From Intrasporangium flavum (GTDB taxonomy: Bacteria; Actinomycetota; Actinomycetes; Actinomycetales; Dermatophilaceae), in assembly GCF_001956915.1 (NCBI RefSeq), contig NZ_MLJO01000019.1:1-63566 (forward strand): 63,566 nucleotides of DNA. The letters run 5' to 3'. A model generated the notes under the pieces. That model was not told the DNA's origin. It worked only from the letters and a program-made list of their open reading frames with translations, and searched no databases. Positions within the stretch are counted from its first letter, which is position 1, and the number at the start of each line of letters is the position of its first letter. This document shows, piece after piece, positions 51,338 to 60,440 of the stretch. The translations under genes and the position numbers were made by a program.

Positions 51338-53217
51338 CAGACGGTGACGTGCTCGGTCGGGTCGCCGTGGAAGGCGAGCACCCCGCGCCGGGCCAGCAGC
51401 TCGACGTCCGACACGGGCCAGGTGTGCCCGTCCGGCGTCGAGGCGCGCACCGAGACGAAGTTGAAGCGGTCGGTGGAGTAGACGCGGCCGCCCTCGGCGC
51501 GCACCTTCTCGAGGAACGTCGTGTCGACGCGTCGGGGCAGGTCCTCGAACCGCAGCCGCGTCGCGAGGTCGCGCGCGAGCAGGAGCGTGCCGCCCTGGAC
51601 GAGGTCGACGTAGCGGTGCTCGGCGTCGGGGAACCGCAGCAGCGTCGCGCCGGTGGCGGTCAGGTGCGCGTAGTGCGCCCACTTCCCCACGACGGCGGCG
51701 TCGGTGTAGTCGAAGGCGCGGACGAGGTCGAGGAGGTAGTGCTCGGCGTAGACGTTGTCGTCGTCCATCTTCGCGACGTACCGGCCGGACGCGGCGTCGA
51801 CGCCGAGGTTCATGCACGCCCCGAGCATCAGCGACGCGTCGGCCGCTCGCACGACGACGCGCGACGCGTCGAGGCCCGCAGCGTCGGCCAGCACGCCGAC
51901 CTTGCCCGGGTCGAGCTCGAACCCGTGCGTCACGAGGACGAGCTCGACGTCGGGGTGCGACTGGGCCGCGACGAACCGCAGGACGTGCTCGACCTGGCCG
52001 GGACGCATCGTCGGCACGACCGCCGACACGCTGCGGTCCCGCCGCGGCACCGGCAGCCCCACGGTCGCGAGGACGGCGTCGACGCGGTGGCCGTACGTGT
52101 GCTCGTCGTGGACCCTCCGGTGGGCCCGCAGCGCGAGACGGTCGCGGTGGTCCTCGTGCTGGAGCAGCGCCCGCAGCTCGCGGTCGGTCTGCTCGGCGTC
52201 GTGGGTCACCCGCACCGTGTCGCCGAAGAACGGCTCGATCGACGCGGCCGGCCCGGACAGCACGGGCGTCTGGGCCGCCGACAGCTCGAAGAGCCGGCGG
52301 GCGCACATCGTCGGCGACTCGGTCACCGAGTTGACGTTGAGGAACACCTTGTAGGCGGTGTACGCCCCGAGCATCCGCTCGTACGGGAGGCTGCCGACGA
52401 GCGAGCCGGCGTAACGGCGCGGGAACTGGTAGCGCGGGTCGCGCCCGGCCATCCGCGAGAACACCTCGAGCCCGAGCGGCAGGGCCGGCTCGAGCACGTA
52501 CTCCATCTGGCGGCGTCGCTCGTCGTGCTTGTCGGCGAAGTAGCTACCGGCGAAGGCGACCTCGCGCGTGCGGCCCGCGCCGTGCCGCACCGGCGTGTGC
52601 ACGCGAGGCTGGGCCCCGAACGGCAGCAGGCCGATCCGTGAGTGGCCGAGGTCGCGCTCGTAGTCGGGGATGCGGCCGGCGTCGACGGTGAGGACGTGGT
52701 CGAAGAGCCGCGCCGTCTCGAGGAACCGGTGGTAGTTCGGCGGGTCCTCCTTGTTCCAGAAGACCGTCGGGATGCCCTCGGCCCGGCACCAGGCGACGAG
52801 GTCGCGCAGCTCGAGCGAGGGGGCCTCCGGAGCGGTCATCGCGAGGCGCCAGGCGCCGCCGTTGCCGTTCCACGCCGACTCGACGAAGAGCAGGTGGGGA
52901 CGACTGCGCCGCAATGTCTCCCGCCACGTATCGGGCTGCACCGCCACCTGGTCCCACTCGTACCGGAAGGCGAGGTCGGAGAAGTCGTCGAGGATCACCG
53001 CGGCGAGGACGTCCGGCCGGGCGACGGGCCCGTCGGGCAGCTCCGGCCGGGGCAGGTCGACGCGCAGCCGGGCCGCCCGCACCCGCGGCAGCCGACGCTC
53101 GATCTCGCGACGGACCTTGCGGGGCAGGTCAGCCCGCGCCTGCGGGTCACCGAGGGCTCGACGCGCGGCCGTCCGCGCGCGGCCGAGGTCACCGAGGATC
53201 CGCTGCCTCGTGTTCAC
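51337..53217 (-). CDS. CgeB-like/GT2 fusion glycosyltransferase
   Basis: 626 residues. After a basic N-terminal stretch (1-60), residues about 70-380 are CgeB-like (RPHLLFVESAWNGNGGAWR; TVFWNKEDPPNYHRFL; VFLNVNSVTESPTMCARRLFELSAA). Residues about 405-610 are a GT2 GT-A domain with VSAVVPTMRPGQVEHVLRFVAAQS and the metal motif KMDDDNVYAEHYL. The pairing suggests successive sugar additions by one chain. GTG 53217; AGAGAG is only a weak ribosome site. It leads a two-gene unit with the 50153 gene and is divergent from the next transferase. Confidence 0.86.
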   Translation of the reverse strand: MNTRQRILGDLGRARTAARRALGDPQARADLPRKVRREIERRLPRVRAARLRVDLPRPELPDGPVARPDVLAAVILDDFSDLAFRYEWDQVAVQPDTWRETLRRSRPHLLFVESAWNGNGGAWRLAMTAPEAPSLELRDLVAWCRAEGIPTVFWNKEDPPNYHRFLETARLFDHVLTVDAGRIPDYERDLGHSRIGLLPFGAQPRVHTPVRHGAGRTREVAFAGSYFADKHDERRRQMEYVLEPALPLGLEVFSRMAGRDPRYQFPRRYAGSLVGSLPYERMLGAYTAYKVFLNVNSVTESPTMCARRLFELSAAQTPVLSGPAASIEPFFGDTVRVTHDAEQTDRELRALLQHEDHRDRLALRAHRRVHDEHTYGHRVDAVLATVGLPVPRRDRSVSAVVPTMRPGQVEHVLRFVAAQSHPDVELVLVTHGFELDPGKVGVLADAAGLDASRVVVRAADASLMLGACMNLGVDAASGRYVAKMDDDNVYAEHYLLDLVRAFDYTDAAVVGKWAHYAHLTATGATLLRFPDAEHRYVDLVQGGTLLLARDLATRLRFEDLPRRVDTTFLEKVRAEGGRVYSTDRFNFVSVRASTPDGHTWPVSDVELLARRGVLAFHGDPTEHVTV

Positions 53218-53292
53218 AAACTTCTCTCTCTGTTCGACTGGCGTTCCGCCCCGGCCCCATCGACGTTTCGCGTGCGCTGCGACGTTCGTCCC

Positions 53293-55101
53293 GTGAGACC
53301 TGGACTCGGCGCCACTGTGGCATCCGCCCTCGGCGCCCCCGCCCCCCGCGGCGCAACGCGCAGCCGAACAGTTGGTGACATCCCGTCCACGACGGCGCTG
53401 ATGCTCGCCAACCTGCCGGTGGCGGCGTGCGTCGCGCGCAGCCACGTGGCCCGCAACCCGTGGCAGGCCGTCTGGGTCGGCACGCGACTGCTGCCCGGGC
53501 CGGTCGCCCGCGGGCTCGGCGAGCGCACCCGCGGCCCGCTGTCGGTCATCGCGGCCGCCGCGTCGGGCCAGCGCGAGCTCGCCCGCAGACGCCTGTCCGA
53601 GGGCCTCCGCGGCGCGCCGCCGGCACGGGCCCGCCGCCTCCTCGCGGCCGCCGCGGCCACCGGCCAGTGGACCGAGGTCGACGCCGAGACCGCGGACCGG
53701 GCGCCCGCGACCGGTGGCGCCGCCGCATACGTCGCCCACGCGTCGGGCGACCTCTCCGCGGCCGAGCAGGCCCTCGACGGCGCCCGCGGCCCGCTCGACC
53801 GAGCGCACCGTCGGTGGCTCGCGGGTGAACGGCTGGTGCTGACAGGTGCCGCCGTGCAGACGCTCGAGCCGAGCCGCTCGCGCCGCACCGGCGGGCGGGC
53901 CGTCGTCCACGTCGTCACGAACTCGCTGCCCGAGGTGCAGGCCGGCTACACGGTGCGCACCCAGGGGATCGTCGCCGCCCAGCGCCGCGCCGGCATCGAC
54001 GCGCACGTCTGCACGCCGCCGGGCTACCCCGTCGCGCAGGGCCACGTGCTCCGGGCCCGCGAGTCGGTGCTCGGCGGCGTCCCGTACCACCGGAGCCTGC
54101 CGCTCGGCCGCCTCGATCTGCCCGACCGTCGCCTCGAGGCGTACGCGTCGGCCGTCGAGTCGCTCGCGCGCGGTGTCGGCGCGGGCGTCCTGCACGCCCA
54201 CTCCAAGCACGACAACGCCCAGGCCGCGCTCGTGGCCGGGGCACGGCTCGGCGTGCCCGTCGTCTACGAGGCGCGCGGCTTCCTCGAGGACACCTGGGCC
54301 AGCCGCGGTGGCAGCACCGCCAGCGACTTCTACCGCTGGACCCGCGCGACCGAGACCCGTTGCCTGCACCTGGCCTCCGCCGTCGTCACCCTGTCGCAGA
54401 CGATGCGCGCCGACGTCCTCGCGCGCGGCGTCGACGCCGACCGCGTGCACGTCGTCGGCAACTGCGTGCCCGACGCGTACCTCACCGACCCCGCGCACGG
54501 CGCCGCGGTGCGCACCCGCCTCGGCATCGACCCCGACGCCGTCGTCGTCGGCACGGTGACGACGCTCAACGACTACGAGGGCGTCGACGTGCTCGTCGAG
54601 GCCGCCGCCCTGCTCGACGACCCGCGCGTCGTCGTGCTCGTCGTCGGCGACGGACCGGCCCGAGACCGCCTCGCGGCGCGCGCGAACGAGCTGTCCCGCA
54701 AGGGAACCCGCACGCGCGTCGTCCTCACCGGACGCGTTCCGCACGCCCGCAGCCGCGACCACCACGCCGCCGTCGACGTCTTCTGCCTGCCGCGCCGCGC
54801 CACCGCGGTCACCCGCCTCGTGCCCCCGCTCAAGCCCGTCGAGGCGATGGCCCTGGCCCGTCCGGTCGTGGCCAGCGACCTGCCGCCGCTGCGCGAGCTC
54901 GTCGGCGAGGACCGCGGACGGCTCGTGGCGGCCGGCGACGCCGGTGCGCTCGCCGACGCGATCCGCGGGCTCGCGGACGACCCCGACCTCCGCGCCCGGC
55001 TCGGGCGCGCGGCGCGCGACCACGTCGCCGCCGAGCGCACGTGGTCCGCCGCGGCCCGCACCTACCAGCACATCTACGAATCCGTCTGCGAGGGCGCATG
55101 A
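53293..55101 (+). CDS. GT4-family glycosyltransferase with N-terminal helical extension
   Basis: 602 residues from GTG 53293 (ATG 53401 gives 566). The first about 190 residues are Ala/Arg-rich helices, TPR-like in look. The GT4 domain follows: NSLPEVQAGYTVRTQGIVAAQRRAGIDAHVCT, HSKHDNAQAAL, VYEARGFLEDTW, TVTTLNDYEGVDVLVEAAALL and the donor motif LPPLKPVEAMALARPVVASDLP with the catalytic-type Glu. Resembles capsule/teichuronic-type transferases. The stop overlaps the exporter permease start as ATGA, so it heads the seven-gene run to 61713. Confidence 0.88.
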   Translation: MRPGLGATVASALGAPAPRGATRSRTVGDIPSTTALMLANLPVAACVARSHVARNPWQAVWVGTRLLPGPVARGLGERTRGPLSVIAAAASGQRELARRRLSEGLRGAPPARARRLLAAAAATGQWTEVDAETADRAPATGGAAAYVAHASGDLSAAEQALDGARGPLDRAHRRWLAGERLVLTGAAVQTLEPSRSRRTGGRAVVHVVTNSLPEVQAGYTVRTQGIVAAQRRAGIDAHVCTPPGYPVAQGHVLRARESVLGGVPYHRSLPLGRLDLPDRRLEAYASAVESLARGVGAGVLHAHSKHDNAQAALVAGARLGVPVVYEARGFLEDTWASRGGSTASDFYRWTRATETRCLHLASAVVTLSQTMRADVLARGVDADRVHVVGNCVPDAYLTDPAHGAAVRTRLGIDPDAVVVGTVTTLNDYEGVDVLVEAAALLDDPRVVVLVVGDGPARDRLAARANELSRKGTRTRVVLTGRVPHARSRDHHAAVDVFCLPRRATAVTRLVPPLKPVEAMALARPVVASDLPPLRELVGEDRGRLVAAGDAGALADAIRGLADDPDLRARLGRAARDHVAAERTWSAAARTYQHIYESVCEGA

Positions 55102-56003
55102 CCGACGTGACCACCGCACCACCACCGACGCCGTACGCGCCGGCGACGCTGACGCGAGCCCAGGCCGAGGCCCTGGCCCGCGCCGGCGGCCTCGAGGAGC
55201 TCGGCGTCCGCCCGCCGATGCGCCGGTACGTGCGCGACGTGTGGCGCTACCGCCACCTCGTGTGGCACCTGTCCTCGTCGCAGGCGTACGCGACGAACCA
55301 GAACAACCACCTCGGCCAGCTCTGGGCGGTGCTCAACCCGCTGCTGCTCGTCGGGTCGTACTACCTGATCTTCGGCCTGCTGCTCAAGACCCGCGGCGGC
55401 ACGTCGAACTACATCGCCTTCCTGACGATCGGCATCTTCGTCTTCGGCTACACCGCCTCCGCCCTGACCGCGGGCGCGCGGGCCGTCACGGCGAACATCG
55501 GCCTGGTCCGGGCCCTGCGCTTCCCGCGGGCCGTGCTGCCGGTGTCGGTGACGCTGACGCAGTTCCTCGTCAACGTGCCGGCGTTCCTCGTGCTCATGGT
55601 CATGGTGCCGCTCACCGGGGAGCCGTTCTCGTGGCACTGGTTCCTCTTCCCCGTGGCGCTGGGCCTGCAGAGCCTCGTCAACCTCGGGCTCGTCTTCTTC
55701 CTCGCCCGGATCGTCAACGCCGCGCGCGACACGAACAACCTCGTGCCCGTCGTCGTACGGCTGGCCCGTTACGTGTCGGGGGTCTTCTTCTCGATCCCGC
55801 ACTACGCCGGCCACGGGCTCATGAGCGCCGTGCTGCTCTACCAGCCGCTCGCCGTCGGCATGACCACCGCCCGCGAGGCGCTCATGGACCAGTACCCCCT
55901 CTCGTGGTCCAGCTGGGTCGCCGCGGCTGTCTGGGGCGTCGTGCTCTGCGCGTCGGGGATCGTCTTCTTCTGGCGCGGGGAGGGTCGCTATGGCAGCGAC
56001 TGA
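55098..56003 (+). CDS. Polysaccharide ABC exporter permease (TagG/Wzm-like)
   Basis: 301 residues, six helices after a cytoplasmic N-terminus (ARAGGLEELGVRPPMRRYVRDVWRYRHLVWHLSSSQAYATNQNNHLGQLW, of which the last part is the interface helix). ABC-2 export signature LGQLWAVLNPLLLVGSYYLIFG and the late helix pair VFFSIPHYAGH match wall-teichoic/O-antigen exporters, which move lipid-linked polymer across the membrane. ATG 55098 overlaps the preceding stop by 4 bases and its 3' end overlaps the ATPase gene by 14. Confidence 0.92.
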   Translation: MTDVTTAPPPTPYAPATLTRAQAEALARAGGLEELGVRPPMRRYVRDVWRYRHLVWHLSSSQAYATNQNNHLGQLWAVLNPLLLVGSYYLIFGLLLKTRGGTSNYIAFLTIGIFVFGYTASALTAGARAVTANIGLVRALRFPRAVLPVSVTLTQFLVNVPAFLVLMVMVPLTGEPFSWHWFLFPVALGLQSLVNLGLVFFLARIVNAARDTNNLVPVVVRLARYVSGVFFSIPHYAGHGLMSAVLLYQPLAVGMTTAREALMDQYPLSWSSWVAAAVWGVVLCASGIVFFWRGEGRYGSD

Positions 56004-56793
56004 CACCACCGGCGGGGCCCGTCCCAGCGTCGTGTGCTCCAACCTCGACGTCGTCTACTCGGTGTTCGGCGCCAAGAAGCGCGCGACGTCGACCGAGGGC
56101 GAGCAGCCCTTCGTGGAGCGGGTGCTCGCGCGCCGTCGCAACCCGGCGGGGGTCGGCAACGTCCGACGCGTCCACGCCGTCAAGGACGTGTCGTTCGTCG
56201 TCCGGCACGGTGAGGCCGTCGGCATCATCGGGCGCAACGGCTCGGGCAAGAGCACGCTGCTGCGCGCCATCGCCGGGCTCATCCCGCCGACCGGCGGACG
56301 CGTGTGGGCCGAGGGCAACCCGTCCCTGCTCGGCGTCAACGCGGTGCTGCTGACCGGCCTCACCGGGGCCCGCAACGTCATGATCGGCGGCCTCGCCCTC
56401 GGGCTCTCACCACGCGAGGTGCGTGAGCGCCACGACGACATCGTCGAGTTCTCCGGCATCGGCGACTTCGTCGACCTGCCGATGAGCGCCTACTCCTCCG
56501 GCATGGGCGCGCGCCTGCGGTTCGCGATCTCGACGGCCGCGGCACCCGACATCCTCATGATCGACGAGGCGCTCGCCACGGGCGACGCCGAGTTCCAGGC
56601 CCGCAGCCGCGACCGGATCGCCGAGATCCGCCGCGACGCGAGCACCGTCTTCCTCGTCAGCCACTCCAACGCCGCGATCCGCGACTCGTGCGAGCGGGTG
56701 CTGTGGATGGACCAGGGCCGCCTCGTCATGGACGGGCCGACCGAGGACGTCGTGCGCGCCTACGAGGACAGCCACCGGAAGGCGCGGGCGTGA
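55990..56793 (+). CDS. Polysaccharide ABC exporter ATPase (TagH/Wzt-like)
   Basis: 267 residues. Walker A GRNGSGKST (81-89), signature YSSGMGARLRFA (SSGM in place of LSGGQ, usual for polymer exporters), Walker B ILMIDEALATGD and H-loop VSHSN. An insertion of about 25 residues before Walker A (KKRATSTEGEQPFVERVL) is also seen in TagH proteins. No C-terminal carbohydrate-binding domain, so it is TagH- rather than O9a-Wzt-like. Partner of the permease just upstream. Confidence 0.93.
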   Translation: MAATDTTGGARPSVVCSNLDVVYSVFGAKKRATSTEGEQPFVERVLARRRNPAGVGNVRRVHAVKDVSFVVRHGEAVGIIGRNGSGKSTLLRAIAGLIPPTGGRVWAEGNPSLLGVNAVLLTGLTGARNVMIGGLALGLSPREVRERHDDIVEFSGIGDFVDLPMSAYSSGMGARLRFAISTAAAPDILMIDEALATGDAEFQARSRDRIAEIRRDASTVFLVSHSNAAIRDSCERVLWMDQGRLVMDGPTEDVVRAYEDSHRKARA

Positions 56794-58022
56794 CCGCCGT
56801 GCCCCCTGTGCCCCCTGTGCGCGCGCTCGTCGTGACGGTCGTGCACCACCCCGAGGACGCCCGCATCCGGCACCGGCAGATCGGCGCGCTCCTCGACGCC
56901 GGGGTGCACGTCACGTACGCGGCACCGTTCTCGGCGCACGGGCTCGAGCTGCCCGACGTGCCCGGCCTGCACGCCGTCGACGTGCCGCACGCCGCAGGCC
57001 GGTCGCGGGGTGCCGCGTTCCGGGCCGCCCGCCGCCTGCTGCGCCACGACGCCGCCGACCACGACGTCGTCCTCGTGCACGACCCGGAGGTCGTCGCGGC
57101 CGCGGCCGGGCTCGGCCTGCCCCACCTCGTGTGGGACGTCCACGAGGACACCGCCGCGGCGGTCGAGGCCAAGCCGTGGGTGCCCGACTGGGCCCGCGGC
57201 ACCGTGGCCGGCGCGGCCCGCCGCATCGAGCGGTACGCCGAGCGACACCACGACCTCATCCTCGCCGAGCACGCGTACGCCGAGCGGTTCGAGCGGCCCC
57301 ACCACGTCGTGCCGAACACCGTCACCGTGCCCGAGACCGTGCCGGCGCCCGGGGACACCCGCGCCGTCTACCTCGGTTCGCTGACGATGGCCCGCGGGGC
57401 GGCGACGCTGCTGCAGACCGGGCGCCTGCTCACGGTCGCCACCCGCGGGCGCGTCAAGGTCGAGGTCATCGGCCCGGCCCGCGACCAGCGCACCGCCGAC
57501 ACCGTCAGCTGGGGCGTCAAGTGCGGGCACGTCGTGCACCACGGCTTCGTGCCGAGCGCCCGGGCGCTGCCGATGCTCGACGGCGCGCTCGCCGGCCTGT
57601 CGCTGCTCGAGGACCGGCCGAACTACCGCCACTCGATGCCGACGAAGGTCGTCGAGTACATGGCCCGCGGCATCCCCGTCGTCACGACGCCGCTGCCCCT
57701 CGCCCGCGACCTCGTCGAGCGCGCCGGCTGCGGCCTCGTCGTGCCGTTCGAGGACGCCGAGGCCACCGCCGCCGCCCTCGTCGAGCTGGCGAACGACCCC
57801 GACCGGCGGGCCGAGATGGGCCGCGCCGGCCACGCCTACGTCCGCGAGCACTTCGACTGGCGGGTCATCGGCCGCGACTTCGTCCGGCACGTCACCGCCC
57901 TCGCCGCACGGTCCAGCAGCACCTCACCCGCAACCCACAGCAACGGAGACACCTCATGTTCGACGACGGAATCGCCGTCATCGGCCTCGGCTACATCGGA
58001 CTACCGACCTGTGCGGCGCTGA
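56790..58022 (+). CDS. GT4-family glycosyltransferase
   Basis: 410 residues. N-terminal VVTVVHHPEDARIRHRQIGALLDAGVHVTYAAP, middle LIWDVHE-like LVWDVHEDTAAAVEAKPW, donor side YLGSLTMARGAATLL, GFVPSARALPMLDGALAGLSLL and PTKVVEYMARGIPVVTTPLPL. GTG 56790 overlaps the ATPase stop (GTGA). The last 22 codons run through the start of wecC in another frame, giving an unlikely Ser/Thr-rich end (STSPATHSNGDTSCSTTESP); the ancestral stop was probably lost just before 57956. Confidence 0.88.
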   Translation: MTAVPPVPPVRALVVTVVHHPEDARIRHRQIGALLDAGVHVTYAAPFSAHGLELPDVPGLHAVDVPHAAGRSRGAAFRAARRLLRHDAADHDVVLVHDPEVVAAAAGLGLPHLVWDVHEDTAAAVEAKPWVPDWARGTVAGAARRIERYAERHHDLILAEHAYAERFERPHHVVPNTVTVPETVPAPGDTRAVYLGSLTMARGAATLLQTGRLLTVATRGRVKVEVIGPARDQRTADTVSWGVKCGHVVHHGFVPSARALPMLDGALAGLSLLEDRPNYRHSMPTKVVEYMARGIPVVTTPLPLARDLVERAGCGLVVPFEDAEATAAALVELANDPDRRAEMGRAGHAYVREHFDWRVIGRDFVRHVTALAARSSSTSPATHSNGDTSCSTTESPSSASATSDYRPVRR

Positions 58023-59215
58023 CCCGCCAGGGCATCGCCGTCGTCGGGGTCGACGTCAACGCCCGCACCGTCGAGGAGATCAACGCCGGACGCGTGCCGA
58101 TCGTCGAGCCGAACCTCGACGTCGCCATCGCCTCGGCCGTCGGCAAGGGCCTGCTCACGGCCACCACGAGCACGCCCCACGCATCGGTGTACCTCATCGC
58201 CGTGCCCACGCCGTTCCGCGGCGACCACGAGCCCGACCTCGCCCACGTGCGCGCGGCCACCGAGGCGATCGCCCCGCAGCTGCGCGGCGGGGAGGTCGTC
58301 ATCCTCGAGTCGACCTCGCCGCCCGGCACGACGCAGCTGATCTCCGAGTGGATCTCCGACCTGCGCCCCGACCTCAAGCTCCCCCACATGGGCGGCATCC
58401 CCGACGTGCACCTGGCGCACTGCCCCGAGCGCGTGCTGCCCGGCCGGATCATGGTCGAGATCTTCGCCAACGACCGCATCGTCGGCGGCCTCACGCCCGA
58501 GTGCGCGATGCGCGCCGCGGAGGTCTACCGCACCTTCGTCACCGGCGAGATCCTGCTCACCGACGCGACGACGGCCGAGATGGCCAAGCTGACCGAGAAC
58601 GCGTTCCGCGACGTCAACATCGCCTTCGCGAACGAGCTCGCCGAGATCTGCGAGCACGTCGGGCTCGACGTCTGGGAGGTCATCCGGATGGCCAACCGCC
58701 ACCCGCGCGTCGACATCCTCAAGCCCGGCCCGGGCGTCGGTGGGCACTGCATCGCCGTCGACCCGTGGTTCATCGTGTCGGCCGCCCCCGAGCAGGCCCG
58801 CCTCATCCGGGCGGCCCGCGAGACGAACGACGGCCGGCCGCGCTCGGTCCTCGACAAGATCGCGACGGCGCTCGCCCTCGCCGGCAAGCCGGGCGGGGAG
58901 GGCGCGACCGTCGCGTGCCTCGGCCTCGCCTTCAAGGCCGACATCGACGACCTGCGCGAGTCGCCGGCCCTCGCCATCACCGAGACGTTCGCGACCGAGC
59001 ACCCGGGCACGCGCGTCCTCGCGGTCGAGCCGCACGTCGACGCGCTCCCGGCCGGCCTGGCCGCCCTGCCCAACGTCGAGCTGGCCGCCACCGCCCAGGC
59101 GGTGCGCGAGGCCGACGTCGTCGTGCTCCTCGTCGACCACGCCGCGTTCCGCTCGGTCAGCCTCGGCGACCTCCGTGGCCGCGAGCTCGTCGACACCCGG
59201 GGCCTCTGGCGCTGA
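57956..59215 (+). CDS. wecC: UDP-N-acetyl-D-mannosamine dehydrogenase (WecC-like)
   Basis: 419 residues. Two-step NAD-dependent oxidation of UDP-ManNAc to UDP-ManNAcA. Rossmann motif GLGYIGLPTCAAL (10-22), STSPPGTT, EMAKLTENAFRDVNIAFANE and catalytic Cys265 in GPGVGGHCIAVDP. The HCPERVLPGR motif is the WecC version, unlike the SPERVDPGN of the second dehydrogenase in this locus. GGAG lies 8-9 bases before ATG 57956. Followed 13 bases later by the epimerase that makes its substrate. Confidence 0.93.
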   Translation: MFDDGIAVIGLGYIGLPTCAALTRQGIAVVGVDVNARTVEEINAGRVPIVEPNLDVAIASAVGKGLLTATTSTPHASVYLIAVPTPFRGDHEPDLAHVRAATEAIAPQLRGGEVVILESTSPPGTTQLISEWISDLRPDLKLPHMGGIPDVHLAHCPERVLPGRIMVEIFANDRIVGGLTPECAMRAAEVYRTFVTGEILLTDATTAEMAKLTENAFRDVNIAFANELAEICEHVGLDVWEVIRMANRHPRVDILKPGPGVGGHCIAVDPWFIVSAAPEQARLIRAARETNDGRPRSVLDKIATALALAGKPGGEGATVACLGLAFKADIDDLRESPALAITETFATEHPGTRVLAVEPHVDALPAGLAALPNVELAATAQAVREADVVVLLVDHAAFRSVSLGDLRGRELVDTRGLWR

Positions 59216-59228
59216 AGGAGATCCGATC

Positions 59229-60440
59229 ATGAGCACCACTGCACCCACGTCGCGCCGACGCGTCATGACGGTCTACGGCACGCGTCCCGAGGCGATCAAG
59301 ATGGCGCCCCTCGTCGCGGCCCTCGAGGCCGACGACCGGATCGAGCCGGTCGTCGCCGTCACCGGCCAGCACCGCGAGATGCTCGACCAGGTCAACAGGC
59401 TCTTCGGCATCCGGCCGGAGCACGACCTCGACCTCATGACGCCCGGGGCCGGCCTCGCCGAGATCACCGCGCGCACCGTTCTCGCCACCTCGGCCCTGCT
59501 GCGCGAGACGCGTCCGGACGTCGTCGTCGTCCAGGGCGACACGACGACCGTGCTCGCGGCGGGCCTGGCCGCGTTCTACGAGCACATCCCCGTCGTGCAC
59601 CTCGAGGCCGGGCTGCGCACCGGCGACATCCGCTCGCCGTTCCCGGAAGAGGCCAACCGCCGGCTCACGGCTCCGCTGGCCGACCTGCACCTCGCGCCGA
59701 CCGCGACGTCGAAGGCCAACCTCGTGCGCGAGTCCGTCGATGCCGCAAGGGTTCCCGTCACCGGCAACACCGTCATCGACGCGCTGCGGTGGACGACCGC
59801 GCAGCCCGTGGAGTTCGACGACCCCCGCGTGGCCGAGGCCGTCGACCACGCCGCGCACGGCCAAGACCTGCTGCTCGTCACCTCGCACCGCCGCGAGTCG
59901 TGGGGGCCTCGCATGGTCGAGACGATGACGGCGGTCCGCGACCTCGCCCGTGACCGACCCGACCTGCAGGTGCTGCTGCCGATGCACCGCAACCCGGTCG
60001 TGCGCGACGTCATCGAGCCGCTGCTCGGCTCCCTGCCCAACGTGCTGCTCACCGAGCCGCTCGACTACCACCGGTTCGCCCACGCCCTCGCCGCCTCGAG
60101 GCTCGTTCTCACCGACTCCGGCGGCGTGCAGGAGGAGGCCCCGAGCCTCGGCAAGCCCGTGCTCGTCATGCGCGACACGACCGAGCGGCCCGAGGCCGTC
60201 GAGGCCGGCACGGTCCGGCTCGTCGGCACCGACGGCGCCACGATCCGGTCCGCCGTCGAGGAGCTGCTCGACGACCCCCACGCCTACGCCGCCATGGCCG
60301 CTGCGGTGAACCCCTACGGCGACGGCCGCGCGGCCGAGCGCTCGGTCGCCGCCATCGCCGAGCTGCTCGGCGTCGGGCACCGGGCCCCCGACTTCGACCC
60401 GTTCGAGCTCGCCGAGTCCCCGGAGCTGCTCGGTGTCTGA
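59229..60440 (+). CDS. wecB: UDP-N-acetylglucosamine 2-epimerase (non-hydrolysing, WecB)
   Basis: 403 residues. Interconverts UDP-GlcNAc and UDP-ManNAc. YGTRPEAIKMAP (16-27), GDTTTVLAAGLAAF, HLEAGLRTGD (124-133), EEANRRLTAPLADLHLAPT, HRRESWG and TDSGGVQEEAPSLGKPVLVMRDTTERPE are all standard. AAGGAG precedes ATG 59229. Together with wecC it makes UDP-ManNAcA for the surface polymer. Ends with an 8-base overlap with the next dehydrogenase. Confidence 0.96.
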   Translation: MSTTAPTSRRRVMTVYGTRPEAIKMAPLVAALEADDRIEPVVAVTGQHREMLDQVNRLFGIRPEHDLDLMTPGAGLAEITARTVLATSALLRETRPDVVVVQGDTTTVLAAGLAAFYEHIPVVHLEAGLRTGDIRSPFPEEANRRLTAPLADLHLAPTATSKANLVRESVDAARVPVTGNTVIDALRWTTAQPVEFDDPRVAEAVDHAAHGQDLLLVTSHRRESWGPRMVETMTAVRDLARDRPDLQVLLPMHRNPVVRDVIEPLLGSLPNVLLTEPLDYHRFAHALAASRLVLTDSGGVQEEAPSLGKPVLVMRDTTERPEAVEAGTVRLVGTDGATIRSAVEELLDDPHAYAAMAAAVNPYGDGRAAERSVAAIAELLGVGHRAPDFDPFELAESPELLGV

